NCBI GenBank assembly: GCA_016875095.1
Contig: VGSG01000022.1
Location: forward strand, 1-44,833
DNA from: Deltaproteobacteria bacterium
GTDB taxonomy: Bacteria; Desulfobacterota; Desulfomonilia; Desulfomonilales; Desulfomonilaceae
Length of the DNA: 44,833 nt
Direction: 5' to 3'
In this document: positions 7,569 to 16,998 of the stretch, in pieces
Numbering within the stretch: the stretch's first letter is position 1
Layout of the letters: every line of letters begins with the position of its first letter
Made by a program: the position numbers and the translations under genes
Notes under the pieces: generated by a model
What the model was told of the DNA's origin: nothing
The model's input: only the letters and a program-made list of their open reading frames with translations
Databases searched by the model: none

Positions 7569-8732
7569 TCAACCGAATGCCCGCTCGAAAATGGCTTCCG
7601 CCTCCTTCGCGCCCATGAATCGGGGGTTGTTTTCCACCGGTCGTGTGACCTTGAGCGCGCCTTCAACCAGTATTGGAATGTCCGAACGCGGGATGTCCAG
7701 TTCATTGAGCGAATGCGGTATGCCGATGTCGCGGCTCAATCTGGCGACTGCTTCCACGGCCAGGCTGCCCGCCAATCCCGGGGGTAAACCTTCGACCGCT
7801 TCGCCCATACTTCTGGCTATCATGGCAAACTTCTCTTCCGCGGCGGGAAGATTGAACTTCATAACGTGCGGGATCAACACGGCATTTGCCAGCCCGTGAG
7901 GTATGCGGTAATGGCCCCCGAGAGGATAAGCAAGGGCGTGCGCGGCCCCCACCCCGGCGTCAGCGAGTCCCATCCCCCCGAGAAGGCTCCCCATGAGCAT
8001 GCCTTCCCGGGCCTCGCCGTCGTTGCCGTGAAAGACCGCGCGACGCAGGTGACGGCTGATCAGTCGAATCGCGGCGAGTGAGAGCGCCTCGGTAAATACG
8101 GCGCTCGACCGGCTTGTATAGGATTCTATGGCATGAGTGAGAGCATCCATGCCGGTCGCGGCAGTTATCGCCGGAGGCAGCGAGAGGGTGAGTTCCGGGT
8201 CCACCAGCGCACGATCGGGAAAGAGACGCGGGCTGTTGATCCCCCCTTTTGCCTTGGTCTGTCGATTGGTAAACACGGCCGTAAACGTGACTTCCGACCC
8301 GGTTCCCGCTGTGGTGGGAACCATGATGGTCGGTAGACCGGGGCCGGGGACCAGGTTCAGACCCACGTAGTCCGCAGCGTGGCCGCCGTTTCGGATCAGC
8401 GCCGCCGCGGCCTTGGCGGTATCCATAACCGATCCGCCCCCCATACCGATCACCAGCTCTACTTGCCCGTCGCGCCCGAGCTGCGCCGCTGCGTCGGCAT
8501 TGTCAAGATACGGCTCCGGTTCCGTTCCGAGGAACTCCGTGATGCGGACGCCCGAGTCTCGCAAGATGCCGCGAGCTTTGTCCAGTACGCCTGTCTCTTC
8601 CAGAGCTTTGTCCGCCAGAAGCAGGCAGGCCTTCGCGCCCAGTTCGGACGCCAGTTCACCCAGAGAGTGGATCGCGTCGCGACCGAACACTATCTGCGTC
8701 TTTACGTGAAATCTACGGAATTGCGCAATCAT
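7569..8732 (-). CDS. kdnB: Iron-type alcohol dehydrogenase, probable KdnB
   Basis: The Fe-ADH family features are clear. GGGSVMDTAK is the NAD(P)-binding glycine motif. The metal ligands are the Asp and His of MDALTHAIES, the His of GAAHALAYPLG and the His of RIPHGLANAVL. In the Kdo8N pathway KdnB oxidises the C8 hydroxyl of Kdo to an aldehyde, which KdnA then aminates. The gene is first in the kdnB-kdnA-kdsB order, 87 bases before kdnA. I chose the ATG at 8732; a GTG six codons upstream (8750) is the alternative and neither has a strong ribosome binding site. Alone it would be only a generic group III alcohol dehydrogenase. Confidence 0.8.
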   Translation of the reverse strand: MIAQFRRFHVKTQIVFGRDAIHSLGELASELGAKACLLLADKALEETGVLDKARGILRDSGVRITEFLGTEPEPYLDNADAAAQLGRDGQVELVIGMGGGSVMDTAKAAAALIRNGGHAADYVGLNLVPGPGLPTIMVPTTAGTGSEVTFTAVFTNRQTKAKGGINSPRLFPDRALVDPELTLSLPPAITAATGMDALTHAIESYTSRSSAVFTEALSLAAIRLISRHLRRAVFHGNDGEAREGMLMGSLLGGMGLADAGVGAAHALAYPLGGHYRIPHGLANAVLIPHVMKFNLPAAEEKFAMIARSMGEAVEGLPPGLAGSLAVEAVARLSRDIGIPHSLNELDIPRSDIPILVEGALKVTRPVENNPRFMGAKEAEAIFERAFG

Positions 8733-8890
8733 AGCAGACGTATCCCACACACAGGCGCATCGGAGCAGACTTATCTTATAACAGAAAAGCCCAATGCGGG
8801 CAAGCGAAGAAAATACTTACATTTTACGTGTCCCTATGCTAATGGAATGTTCTTCGGGAACGCCTATTCCCGCGTATGGGAGGTTTCTAA

Positions 8891-10426
8891 GTGCTCGAAA
8901 TCCTAAGCAAGGGTTTTCGAGATGTTCGAAGTCATCTGCAGGGCATGCGCACAATCACGGAAGAGAATCTCTCTGACGCCCTGCAGATGATACGCGTCTC
9001 TCTGCTGGAAGCGGACGTGGAGTTCCGGGTAGCCGGCGCATTCCTGGATCGAGTGAAAGAAAAGGCGCTCGGAGATATCGTTCTCACCCGGGTGAAGCAC
9101 AAAGAGAAGAAATTACGCGTATCACCCGGAGATCACTTCATAAAACTGTGTCATGACGAGTTGATTCGGCTCATGGGTCCGGAAGACTCGTCACTGACTT
9201 TGCGCACCCGTCCGGTCAGCTCCATCATGATGGTGGGTCTTCAGGGATCAGGCAAGACCACCACGGCCGCCAAGCTTGCCAAGTACCTTTCAAGGACGGG
9301 GAAGTATCCTATGTTGGTTGCCGCGGACGTGTACCGACCCGCGGCTGTGCAGCAGTTGGTCAAACTCGGTTCAGACCTGGGCGTGCCGGTCTTTACCGAT
9401 GGCGGCGCCAGCCCGCCGGAAATATGCGGCCGATCGCTCGAAGATGCCTATAGGAAAGGCTGTAATGTCACCATATTCGACACCGCGGGGCGTCTGACCA
9501 TTGATGAGCCGCTCATGGACGAACTCCGTCTCATCCAGGAGAAAACGGCTCCGGACGATATTCTGCTCGTATGCGACGCCATGATCGGTCAGGAATCCGT
9601 CAACATAGCCAATGCTTTCAACGAGCGGATCAAACTTACCGGATTCATCCTCACCAAACTGGACGGTGACGCACGGGGCGGAGCCGCGATCTCCATCAAG
9701 GAAGCGACAGGAGTCCCCATCAAATTCGTTGGAATGGGCGAGGGCCTGGACCGCCTCGAGGAATTCCGGCCCGACGGACTGGCCTCCCGCATTCTGGGGT
9801 TCGGAGACGTGGTGGGGCTGGTCAAGGACTTCGAGGAGGTCGTAGACGAGAAGAAAGCGGAAGAAGACGCCCTGCGGATGCTCCAGGGACAGTTTGATCT
9901 TAGCGATTTCCTCAACCAGATCAAGACGATTAAGAAGATGGGTCCCCTCCAGGATGTGGTGGAGAAACTGCCCTTTTTCTCCGGCGGTATTCCCGATGCG
10001 GCGAAAACCGACGACTACGAACTGGTCCGCATGGAGTCCATGATCAGCTCCATGACTCCGGCTGAGCGGAGGCGGCCGGAGATTATTGACGAAAGCAGGG
10101 TCCGACGCATCGCGCAAGGCTCTGGGCGGAAGGAGTCAGAGGTCAAGGAACTGCTGGGCAAGTTCAAGGACATGCGCGATCTCATGTTCGCCATGGGAGG
10201 CGGCAAGCTCCGGGGTCGTTGGAAGCGCATGAAAGGGGTCAGGAATCTTTTTGGGGGTGGTCTCGACGGCGGAATCGGCGCCGATCACCCCATGATGGGA
10301 TCGGGAGGGCCTTTGGGCATGCCGGAGGTCGGTCGAGGCAAAGTTGTTTCCAGGAAGGCGCTGGAAAAGCGCAGAAAGAAGAGTAAGGAGGCGAAAAAGG
10401 CCCGAAAGAAAGCTCGCAAACGTTAG
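8891..10426 (+). CDS. ffh: Signal recognition particle protein Ffh
   Basis: The N domain is followed by the SRP GTPase domain with the P-loop GLQGSGKTTTAAKLA (residues 116 on), FDTAGRL, TKLDGDARGGAA and the closing GMGEGLDRLEEF. The methionine-rich M domain starts near residue 325. At 511 residues it is longer than Escherichia coli Ffh (453). The extra part is a glycine-rich segment and a very basic Lys/Arg tail. The protein binds 4.5S RNA and delivers nascent membrane proteins to FtsY. The start is GTG with GGGAGG about seven bases upstream. The gene is divergent from kdnB; the two share an upstream region of about 158 bases. Confidence 0.96.
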   Translation: MLEILSKGFRDVRSHLQGMRTITEENLSDALQMIRVSLLEADVEFRVAGAFLDRVKEKALGDIVLTRVKHKEKKLRVSPGDHFIKLCHDELIRLMGPEDSSLTLRTRPVSSIMMVGLQGSGKTTTAAKLAKYLSRTGKYPMLVAADVYRPAAVQQLVKLGSDLGVPVFTDGGASPPEICGRSLEDAYRKGCNVTIFDTAGRLTIDEPLMDELRLIQEKTAPDDILLVCDAMIGQESVNIANAFNERIKLTGFILTKLDGDARGGAAISIKEATGVPIKFVGMGEGLDRLEEFRPDGLASRILGFGDVVGLVKDFEEVVDEKKAEEDALRMLQGQFDLSDFLNQIKTIKKMGPLQDVVEKLPFFSGGIPDAAKTDDYELVRMESMISSMTPAERRRPEIIDESRVRRIAQGSGRKESEVKELLGKFKDMRDLMFAMGGGKLRGRWKRMKGVRNLFGGGLDGGIGADHPMMGSGGPLGMPEVGRGKVVSRKALEKRRKKSKEAKKARKKARKR

Positions 10427-10559
10427 ACCCTCCTCGCCGCGAGTTTCTTCGCTGAACTGAGCAGAGCAGGACCGGCCGTTCACCCGTCCCGCGCCTTAGG
10501 TTACGCAGCCCTCGATAGCATCAAGAGGAGGCCCCACAGATTCTACACGGAGGACTACT

Positions 10560-11093
10560 ATGCTCTTATACCTGATCGCCATGTTGGTTCTGGGTTTATT
10601 GAGCGCAGCTCTCAGTTACCAGGGAAGGAATTACTATGTGCGGCTATTCGACGACATCCTGGGCCGTGAAGAAGAGGAAACCATGGCTGCCAAGGTGGGC
10701 CGCGGCTTCGTGTATGGGTTTCTCTTTCCTATCTATTTTGGATTAATTCTGATCGGGCTCATTTCTCTCATCATTTTTCTACTGGTGGCCGGTGTGGTGG
10801 CGGCAATCGTCTTCGCACTGGTGTGGGCGACGGAAAAACTCGTTCCCAAAGAACGGCTCGGAGAAATCGTATGCGGCCTTTTCGACAAGATGGGCCTTAC
10901 GAGGTATTCCCCAGCCCCGGAACTCGTCCGACCCGGCCTTTCCCCGGGAATGTCTCCTGCGCATCCTTCGGAATCCGCTCTTCCTCCTGAGACTAAACCT
11001 GCGGGCGAGCCTCCGCGGCCGGCAGAGTCCGACGATCAAGGCCCATTTCCGGGTGGAGGTATCAATAGGACGCGACGTCACTCGTTGGACTGA
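10560..11093 (+). CDS. Membrane protein of unknown function with Pro-rich tail
   Basis: The 177-residue protein has a hydrophobic N-terminus (residues 1-20), a polar part, and one or two long hydrophobic stretches at about 52-95. The C-terminal 65 residues are rich in proline, serine and charged residues and look disordered. GGAGG lies six bases before the ATG. It follows ffh by about 130 bases. I do not recognise a family. Confidence 0.65.
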   Translation: MLLYLIAMLVLGLLSAALSYQGRNYYVRLFDDILGREEEETMAAKVGRGFVYGFLFPIYFGLILIGLISLIIFLLVAGVVAAIVFALVWATEKLVPKERLGEIVCGLFDKMGLTRYSPAPELVRPGLSPGMSPAHPSESALPPETKPAGEPPRPAESDDQGPFPGGGINRTRRHSLD

Positions 11094-11343
11094 AAACGAG
11101 GAGCGCATGCGCGCCATAGTGGCTACCGGGCAAAGGATTTCCGGTAAGGATTTCCAGGGAGACCCTTCACAACCCCCCGATCTTCGCGTTCGAAGATGGT
11201 AGGCCGGGATCTCCGGCTCAGTAAAGAGCAAGAATCGACAAACACTCCCGATTTCCTGCAAGCGCTTCCGGCGCTTGCGCCTTTTTTCGCGCCATGAGAT
11301 GCAATTTGCTCGTCTCACAAACCGCTACGGAGAGGAAGTTGCT

Positions 11344-13140
11344 ATGATTGAACACAAGAGGCTCCAAGAATGGGTCGAAGAGATCGCCCGAATGTGCCTG
11401 CCTGATGAAATCGTCTGGTGCGATGGGTCGGACCGGGAATATCAACAGATGGTCAGGCTGATGATCCAGACCGGCACGGCGATTCCACTAAACCCTTTCA
11501 AGCGGCCCAACAGCATCTACATCCGGTCCGACCCCGGGGACGTGGCGCGCGTAGAGGACCGAACCTTTATCTGCTCGAAGAGCAAGGAAGAGGCCGGCCC
11601 AACGAATAATTGGGCGGATCCTGAAGAGATGAAGAGGCTCCTCGGGGGGCTGTTCAAGGGATCCATGAAGGGCCGGGCATTGTACGTGATCCCATATCGG
11701 ATGGGTCCGCAGGGATCTCCCATCGCCAAAGTAGGCGTGGAGCTTACCGACTCTCCGTACGTGGTGACAAACATGCACGTCATGGCCCGGGTGAGCGGCA
11801 AGGTGTTTGAGGAGATGGATCCGGAAGAGGAGTTCGTCAGAGGTCTTCACTCGGTTGGGGCCCCACTGGAGCCCGGCGCGGCAGACTCTGCGTGGCCGTG
11901 TAACGCTCAACATAAGTATATCTGCCACTTCCCGGAGACCCGGGAGATTTGGTCGTTTGGCTCGGGATATGGCGGCAATGCCTTGCTGGGTAAGAAATGC
12001 CATTCTCTCAGGATTGCGTCGGTTCAGGCTCGAGACGAAGGTTGGATGGCCGAGCACATGCTCATCTTGAAGCTGACCAACCCCAAGGGACAGATTCGCT
12101 ACATTTGCGGCGCTTTTCCCTCGGCCTGCGGAAAGACCAACCTGGCCATGCTCAGGTTCTCCATCCCGGGCTGGAAAGCCGAAACCATTGGCGACGATAT
12201 CGCATGGATGAAATTCGGCCCGGATGGACGGCTGTACGCGATAAATCCCGAGAACGGTTTCTTTGGAGTAGCCCCGGGCACAAGCTTGAAGTCCAATCTC
12301 AATGCGCTCCTCACCACCGCTACGAGTTCCATCTTTACGAACTGCGCCTTGACCCCCGACAATGACATCTGGTGGGAAGGAATGACCGACGATGAGCCCG
12401 AAGAACTGATTGATTGGCTCAGACGCCCCTGGAAACCGGGTTGCGGACGCCCCGCGGCCCATCCAAACGCGCGTTTCACAACTCCCGCCAGACAGTGCCC
12501 GGTCATTGCCTCGGACTGGGAAGACCCTGCAGGCGTGCCTATCGACGCGATTCTCGTGGGAGGTCGCCGCGCCACGGTGATTCCACTGGTGACAGAAGCT
12601 TTTGATTGGGAGCACGGCACGTTCCTCGCCTCGATCATGAGCAGCGAAACAACGTTTGCGGCCGCGGGTAAAGTGGGCCGAGTCCGCCGTGATCCGATGG
12701 CCATGTTGCCGTTTTGCGGATACCACATGGGCGACTACTTCGCTCACTGGCTGAAAATAGGCACGGTGACCGAGAGGTCCAAGTTGCCGAAGATCTACTA
12801 TGTGAACTGGTTCCGCCAAGATTCCAACGGGAAGTTCCTTTGGCCCGGATTTGGGGAAAACAGCCGGGTGCTCAAGTGGGTCTTCGAACGTTGTGGGGGA
12901 ACCGGAGAGGCCGTTGACAGCCCTATCGGCCGCTTGCCGACTCCGAACGCTCTGGACATGAGCGGTCTGGATTTGGCCCCTGATGTCCTGGAGGAACTCT
13001 TGAGTGTCGATGTGGAAGGCTGGTTAGCTGAGGTCCCCACAATCCGGGAGCACTACGAGCAGTTCGGGAATCGCCTCCCGAAAGCCTTGGAACGGCAGTT
13101 GTTACTCCTGGAGGAACGACTCCGGAAGGCCGCTCGTTGA
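11344..13140 (+). CDS. pckG: Phosphoenolpyruvate carboxykinase (GTP)
   Basis: The protein has the GTP-type PEPCK signature [13 protein letters not shown], which holds the P-loop and the reactive cysteine, and [10 protein letters not shown] for the second nucleotide/metal motif. The 598-residue length is typical. It interconverts oxaloacetate and PEP with GTP and so links the citric-acid-cycle or carboxylation reactions to gluconeogenesis. The start at 11344 has GGAGAGG upstream and gives the usual short N-terminus; the reading frame stays open 23 codons further upstream but that part is not expected in the family. The gene stands alone. Confidence 0.96.
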   Translation: MIEHKRLQEWVEEIARMCLPDEIVWCDGSDREYQQMVRLMIQTGTAIPLNPFKRPNSIYIRSDPGDVARVEDRTFICSKSKEEAGPTNNWADPEEMKRLLGGLFKGSMKGRALYVIPYRMGPQGSPIAKVGVELTDSPYVVTNMHVMARVSGKVFEEMDPEEEFVRGLHSVGAPLEPGAADSAWPCNAQHKYICHFPETREIWSFGSGYGGNALLGKKCHSLRIASVQARDEGWMAEHMLILKLTNPKGQIRYICGAFPSACGKTNLAMLRFSIPGWKAETIGDDIAWMKFGPDGRLYAINPENGFFGVAPGTSLKSNLNALLTTATSSIFTNCALTPDNDIWWEGMTDDEPEELIDWLRRPWKPGCGRPAAHPNARFTTPARQCPVIASDWEDPAGVPIDAILVGGRRATVIPLVTEAFDWEHGTFLASIMSSETTFAAAGKVGRVRRDPMAMLPFCGYHMGDYFAHWLKIGTVTERSKLPKIYYVNWFRQDSNGKFLWPGFGENSRVLKWVFERCGGTGEAVDSPIGRLPTPNALDMSGLDLAPDVLEELLSVDVEGWLAEVPTIREHYEQFGNRLPKALERQLLLLEERLRKAAR

Positions 13141-13410
13141 GCGCCGCTCCATAGAGCGTGGACTCCCCAGGAGTATCAGGGCGTTCACATGGGGTTTCTG
13201 CCGCTGGTCAATTCGGCGTGAAGCCCTGAAGCCACCCATGTTGTCTTTTTGACAGAAAAAGGATACCAGTAAACCATCTTGAATGGGGAAACGGGCTCAC
13301 CGGCCGAGGATCTTCCGACTCGGCCACGTGTAAGCCCCGGGGCCATGCCTGCAAGCATGAACGCAGCACGCGACCAACAAGTCAGGATTGATCGGGGCAG
13401 TGACAAGAAG

Positions 13411-14076
13411 ATGCGGGTTAGGTTGACGGCCGTTGCCTTGTGCGCTTTGTGGCTCACGGCATGCATCCCGTTTCTGTTCGGTTCAAAGCAGACACCTCCT
13501 GGGGAAGATCGTCTATCCTCTTCGGCTAAACTAATGAAGCCCACGCTGGAAGACGATTCTGCGTCAGCAATCCCTCCAAAAGAAGGCCCTGCGCCGAAAG
13601 ATCAGGAACCAAGGCCTGCGGGCACGGACCGAGAGACTCTCGCCGACAACCCAACGAAACCGGAGGCCGCTGGATCATCGCAATTGCCTACGAAAACCGA
13701 AGCCTTAGCCGCGACGGATTCCAGCGGCGCAGAAGAAAAGAAGGACAAGTCCGCGCGACCGGACCCGGGTATCAAGAAACACGATCACGCGGCATACAAG
13801 AGACAGGTAAAGAATAAGGCCATCGACATCGTCAATAATGACGCAAAGTGCTCTCTGGCGAAGCTTTGCAAGGATTTCATCACTGAAGAATGGACTCTCA
13901 CCCTATTCACTAAGGGCGATAAAACATTTTCCTTTACGGCGCATGTCTGGGACCCCATCGGAGAGAAATGGAAGCAGACTTTCACGTCCACACCAAGGCC
14001 CATAAAGAATTGGGTTACCCATTTGCGGGTCACATCGTCCGGCAGAGAATGCGAGTTGCTGAAAGGGCGTGAGTGA
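13411..14076 (+). CDS. Lipoprotein of unknown function
   Basis: From the ATG at 13411 the product begins MRVRLTAVALCALWLTAC, a short basic start, a hydrophobic core and a lipobox with Cys18. About 110 residues of low-complexity Pro/Lys/Glu/Ala-rich linker follow. A C-terminal region of about 95 residues appears folded, with two cysteines close together (AKCSLAKLCKDF) and one near the end. The frame is open further upstream, but the lipoprotein signal decides the start. I do not recognise the C-terminal domain. Confidence 0.65.
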   Translation: MRVRLTAVALCALWLTACIPFLFGSKQTPPGEDRLSSSAKLMKPTLEDDSASAIPPKEGPAPKDQEPRPAGTDRETLADNPTKPEAAGSSQLPTKTEALAATDSSGAEEKKDKSARPDPGIKKHDHAAYKRQVKNKAIDIVNNDAKCSLAKLCKDFITEEWTLTLFTKGDKTFSFTAHVWDPIGEKWKQTFTSTPRPIKNWVTHLRVTSSGRECELLKGRE

Positions 14077-14162
14077 ACACTCCGATATCAGCCTGTCGCA
14101 CAATGGAGGCAAGCAAGCTCCGGATGAGAGCTTTGCATGGGAAATGAGGCGAGAGCCACCCC

Positions 14163-14972
14163 ATGAGAAGACTAGTCGAGCATACTCTGATAGGGGCCTA
14201 CGTTCCCACGGAATCGTGGGTGCATCGGCTCGACCCGCGAGTAAAACTGCTCGGGGCGCTTACCGTGCTCGCAGGGCTGTTTTACGGCGCAAACAGCGCT
14301 GCAATCATCATCACCGGCCTGACGATTCTCGGCGCCGCGTGGATGAGTCGCGTGGGATGGAAGCTCTGGGTCGCAGGGCTCCTCAGGTTCAAGTGGATGT
14401 TGGCGCTGGTGGCTCTCCTCAACGTGGTATTCATCTCCGAAGGGACCGCGATTGCGGTGGGAAAATGGGCGCTTCCCATTACGCACGAGGCGCTCGGTTC
14501 CAGCGCGCTTCTCACAGCGCAGCTCGCGGAAGCCATTGCTCTGGCGATGCTGCTCACTTTCACGACCACTCCCACCGCAATCACCCGTGGCGTGGAGCGT
14601 TTGGGAAGGCCCCTGAAATCTTTGGCCGTCCCTGTGGAAGAGATGGCGCTGGTGATACAATTGGCCATGCGGTTTGCACCCATAATTGAGTGGGAGTTGA
14701 AAGGCGCCATTGAAGCTCAGAGGTCGAGAGGCGTAGAATTCGAACAAGGGAACGCGGTCTCTCGCGTAAGCCTGTTCGTGTCTGTACTGACTCCGGCGCT
14801 CTTTGGAGCGCTCAGGAGAGCCGATCTCCTGTCGTCGGCAATGCGAGCGCGAGGATTTGAGCCTGGCCGACCGCGAACGGAGTTTCGACCTTTGCGCCTG
14901 GCGGCTGGTGATTACCTGGCGGTGTGCGGGCTGGCGATTCTCTTCGTCTTGCAGGTTCTTGCCTTGACGTAA
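14163..14972 (+). CDS. ecfT: Energy-coupling factor transporter T component (EcfT)
   Basis: This 269-residue membrane protein has the CbiQ/EcfT features. The N-terminal LDPRVKLLGAL motif is present, as are about five hydrophobic segments. Two coupling motifs contain Arg-Gly: EAQRSRGVEF near residue 190 and MRARGFEPGRPRT near 224. These bind the ATPase subunits. EcfT couples ATP hydrolysis to a vitamin-binding S component. No ATPase or S component is in the window, so this T component must work with partners encoded elsewhere, and its substrate is unknown. Confidence 0.88.
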   Translation: MRRLVEHTLIGAYVPTESWVHRLDPRVKLLGALTVLAGLFYGANSAAIIITGLTILGAAWMSRVGWKLWVAGLLRFKWMLALVALLNVVFISEGTAIAVGKWALPITHEALGSSALLTAQLAEAIALAMLLTFTTTPTAITRGVERLGRPLKSLAVPVEEMALVIQLAMRFAPIIEWELKGAIEAQRSRGVEFEQGNAVSRVSLFVSVLTPALFGALRRADLLSSAMRARGFEPGRPRTEFRPLRLAAGDYLAVCGLAILFVLQVLALT

Positions 14973-15006
14973 TGCGGACGGATTGCGAAATGCGGGGAGG
15001 ATTCAT

Positions 15007-15276
15007 ATGGGGTCGCAGGAATCGCCGTGGGGCGACAAAGTCCTGGAGAGCATGGAACCCGGCAGTGTCACTTTTTCATGGGATGATGATGAGGTGCGCA
15101 CTCTCGCTGCGCCTCACGGAACCCTTGATACCATGAAATCAGCTTGGGAATGGATCGACAAGAAACTTAAGGAACTCGAACGAGAGAAGGGACGCCCGCG
15201 AATCGTTTGCTTCCGGCTCGCCAGCGGTGAATTCAGGGGCCTCAAGTTCCCCGATTGGAACCCGGGAGCCCTATAG
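15007..15276 (+). CDS. Small protein of unknown function
   Basis: The 89-residue product from the ATG at 15007 is supported by GGGAGG six bases upstream. It contains an acidic patch (WDDDE), a helical stretch rich in Lys and Glu (IDKKLKELEREKG) and a short C-terminal part. It follows ecfT by about 35 bases on the same strand and may be cotranscribed. There is no signal peptide. Family not recognised. Confidence 0.55.
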   Translation: MGSQESPWGDKVLESMEPGSVTFSWDDDEVRTLAAPHGTLDTMKSAWEWIDKKLKELEREKGRPRIVCFRLASGEFRGLKFPDWNPGAL

Positions 15277-15313
15277 CAGACGCCTCAGGCGATAGAAGCG
15301 CTTTCGTCACGTT

Positions 15314-15784
15314 TCACCTGGTGGGTCCCCGGCCCGCGGAAGTTTTCGCAATCCCCAGATTGGCGTCCTTGATTGAGAGATCGTTCCCCTGCAACGAGAG
15401 AATCACGCCCTCACGCACCACCGAACTCTTCTCGGCCAAGTCTAGATCGTAGGTCCTGTTCAACTCTTCCAGGATCTTCTCTTTTTCTAACACTTCCCTC
15501 ATAGTCAGAAGGATTTCGGTCAGAACGCCGTTCTCGTTGAAGCGGTAATGGGCGTGCCGAAAGAGCTTGTTGTTCTTCACCAGAAAGCTGAAGCCGTTGG
15601 GCTCCGTCAATACGGCGGGCTCACTCCCCTTCGAACTCTGAAGCACGTCAATCGCCTGAGACATCTTCATACCGAGCTCGATTCCCTGGAAGCCTCGAAG
15701 AACCTTTGCGGAGAGAGCGGCGGGAAAAAGGGTTACCGACATTCCGAGCAGGATGATGCAAATACACCACTTGAGTGATCGCAC
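15314..15784 (-). CDS. Secreted protein of unknown function
   Basis: The 156-residue product has a clear signal peptide (hydrophobic core ILLGMSVTLFPAALSA). The mature part begins with GFQGIELGMKMSQAIDVLQ, a pattern seen in short periplasmic proteins that monitor or bind a partner, without an assignable function. The start is GTG with AGAGGA five bases upstream. It converges with the small gene at 15007. Confidence 0.65.
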   Translation of the reverse strand: MRSLKWCICIILLGMSVTLFPAALSAKVLRGFQGIELGMKMSQAIDVLQSSKGSEPAVLTEPNGFSFLVKNNKLFRHAHYRFNENGVLTEILLTMREVLEKEKILEELNRTYDLDLAEKSSVVREGVILSLQGNDLSIKDANLGIAKTSAGRGPTR

Positions 15785-16125
15785 GAAGTCCTCTTTTTGT
15801 GTGGGCTACTATATCAATTTTACGATGATCGCCGAGATTTGTCAAACCTGATCTTCCTCTTGAGCGACCCGCCACCGCTCGCGACGACTCAGACCGAGCT
15901 AGACCGGTTTCTTTCTCCGAGTATCGAGAATGCCATAAGAGCCGATACGGCAGTCTCCCGTTATTCGTCCAGGCGGCGCCGGAAGTGTTCTCCGATTCAT
16001 CGGACGGGAAAGCATAATGGCTGTGAGAGAAAGCGCGAAACGGGAGACTCGACTCGTTTGGCCACAGTGAGCCCTAATAAAACCCCAAGAGGGGCAAGAC
16101 CGCCCCATAATTGCGTCCAACACCG
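15785..16125. other. Intergenic stretch without a recognisable gene
   Basis: Between the secreted-protein gene and the left target duplication of the IS element I see no convincing ORF, RNA gene or strong promoter. A short CCCC-AAGA-GGGG hairpin is near 16083-16094. Before the insertion this stretch would have been joined directly to the sequence starting at 18806. Confidence 0.5.
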
Positions 16126-16133
16126 CAAAACCT
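16126..16133 (+). repeat. Target-site duplication, left copy (CAAAACCT)
   Basis: CAAAACCT directly abuts the left inverted repeat, and the same eight bases recur at 18806-18813 directly after the right repeat. Eight or nine bases is the size expected for IS1-family insertion. Confidence 0.85.
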
Positions 16134-16150
16134 GGTAGTGTCCTAATTTG
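16134..16150 (+). repeat. Left terminal inverted repeat
   Basis: GGTAGTGTCCTAATTTG matches the complement of 18789-18805 at all 17 positions. The transposase stop codon (TAG, 16145-16143) lies inside it, so the gene runs to the very end of the element. Confidence 0.9.
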
Positions 16151-16964
16151 CCATTTCGAGGATTTCTTGTAGAGACCATAACCTATCCGTGACTCCCGCT
16201 TCCATTGCAGGAGTGACCTTCAACGCCTTGTGAATCCGCACGAAGTTGTAATGGGCGAAGTGCAAGGCCACAGCCGCTTGTAGGTTTTCCACTTTCTTGC
16301 TGAAGGCGTTCGTCAATCGTGTGAAACGGCGCATATTCATGCGCATTGTGAGATTCTGGCGCTCCACGAAAGAGGTTGAGGTCTTAGCAAGGTCAGGATT
16401 GCCAGAGATGCGCGTCTTCTCCACAGAGACCACTTTCGGTGGGCTATACCTACCCGGCCCAATTGGCTCCGCTTCATAGGTTTTTACGATTTGAGCAAAA
16501 TCCACATCCGCCCCGAACCTTTGTTCAACCGCTTCAACATAAAGCGGGAGCTTGTCGGCGCTGAGCTGAATGCGATTGAGAAGCCGGGAGTCAAGATCAT
16601 TGATGAGAGACCGCGCTGTGGCGCTATCACGCTTGCCCACCCGGTAAACGGGAACAAGCTTCGTCTCTGCGTCGAGGGCAACCCAGGTCCAGAAATCCCC
16701 CACGGTGGACGGATCATCGGATTCCCTGACATGGCGCTGCTTTTTACCGACGTAGCACCATATTTCGTCAAGCTGGATATGGCGGCATGAGAGATTCCAC
16801 ATCTCTCGGTCCATAATCTCCTCGCAAGCGTGGCCGACGCGCACCATGAGGCGCATGATGGTGTCACGGTGTATCCCGGTCATGCGTTCAACCGACCGGA
16901 TCGAGGAGCCCTCCACAAGCGCGCTCACGACCGCCGTTTGCTTGTCCAGGCTCAATTTATTCAT
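16143..16964 (-). CDS. IS1-family-like DDE transposase, single ORF
   Basis: An N-terminal HTH (about residues 8-45, with [17 protein letters not shown]) is followed by a DDE catalytic domain. LDEIW holds the first Asp (66), ADKLPLY probably the second (137), and [12 protein letters not shown] the Glu (201). [13 protein letters not shown] is characteristic of this transposase group. Classical IS1 makes InsAB' by frameshifting; here one uninterrupted frame of 273 residues encodes the whole enzyme. The ATG at 16964 has AGGGAG seven bases upstream. The gene lies at the left end, and its leader contains the tRNA-like structure at 16999-17072. Confidence 0.88.
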   Translation of the reverse strand: MNKLSLDKQTAVVSALVEGSSIRSVERMTGIHRDTIMRLMVRVGHACEEIMDREMWNLSCRHIQLDEIWCYVGKKQRHVRESDDPSTVGDFWTWVALDAETKLVPVYRVGKRDSATARSLINDLDSRLLNRIQLSADKLPLYVEAVEQRFGADVDFAQIVKTYEAEPIGPGRYSPPKVVSVEKTRISGNPDLAKTSTSFVERQNLTMRMNMRRFTRLTNAFSKKVENLQAAVALHFAHYNFVRIHKALKVTPAMEAGVTDRLWSLQEILEMAN

Positions 16965-16992
16965 TGCCAATCTCCCTGTTTCGTCCTATACT
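16964..16992 (+). promoter_or_regulatory. Promoter for the plus-strand RNA of the IS element
   Basis: TTGCCA (16964-16969) and TATACT (16987-16992) each match five of six consensus bases and are separated by exactly 17 bases. The expected start site, about 16999, coincides with the edge of the structured block. The promoter overlaps the transposase start codon and ribosome binding site on the other strand, so the two transcripts would be convergent or antisense over this region. Confidence 0.55.
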
Positions 16993-16998
16993 CAGGAC

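Noticed and set aside
9371-10117. Minus-strand frame opposite ffh
   Set aside because: It is antisense to conserved Ffh and has no supporting features.
11488-12819. Minus-strand frame of more than 400 codons opposite pckG
   Set aside because: It is exactly antisense to a well-conserved enzyme and arises from its GC-rich codon use.
14069-14689. Long plus-strand frame overlapping ecfT
   Set aside because: It is a shadow of ecfT in another frame, with Arg/Ser/His-rich composition and no domain.
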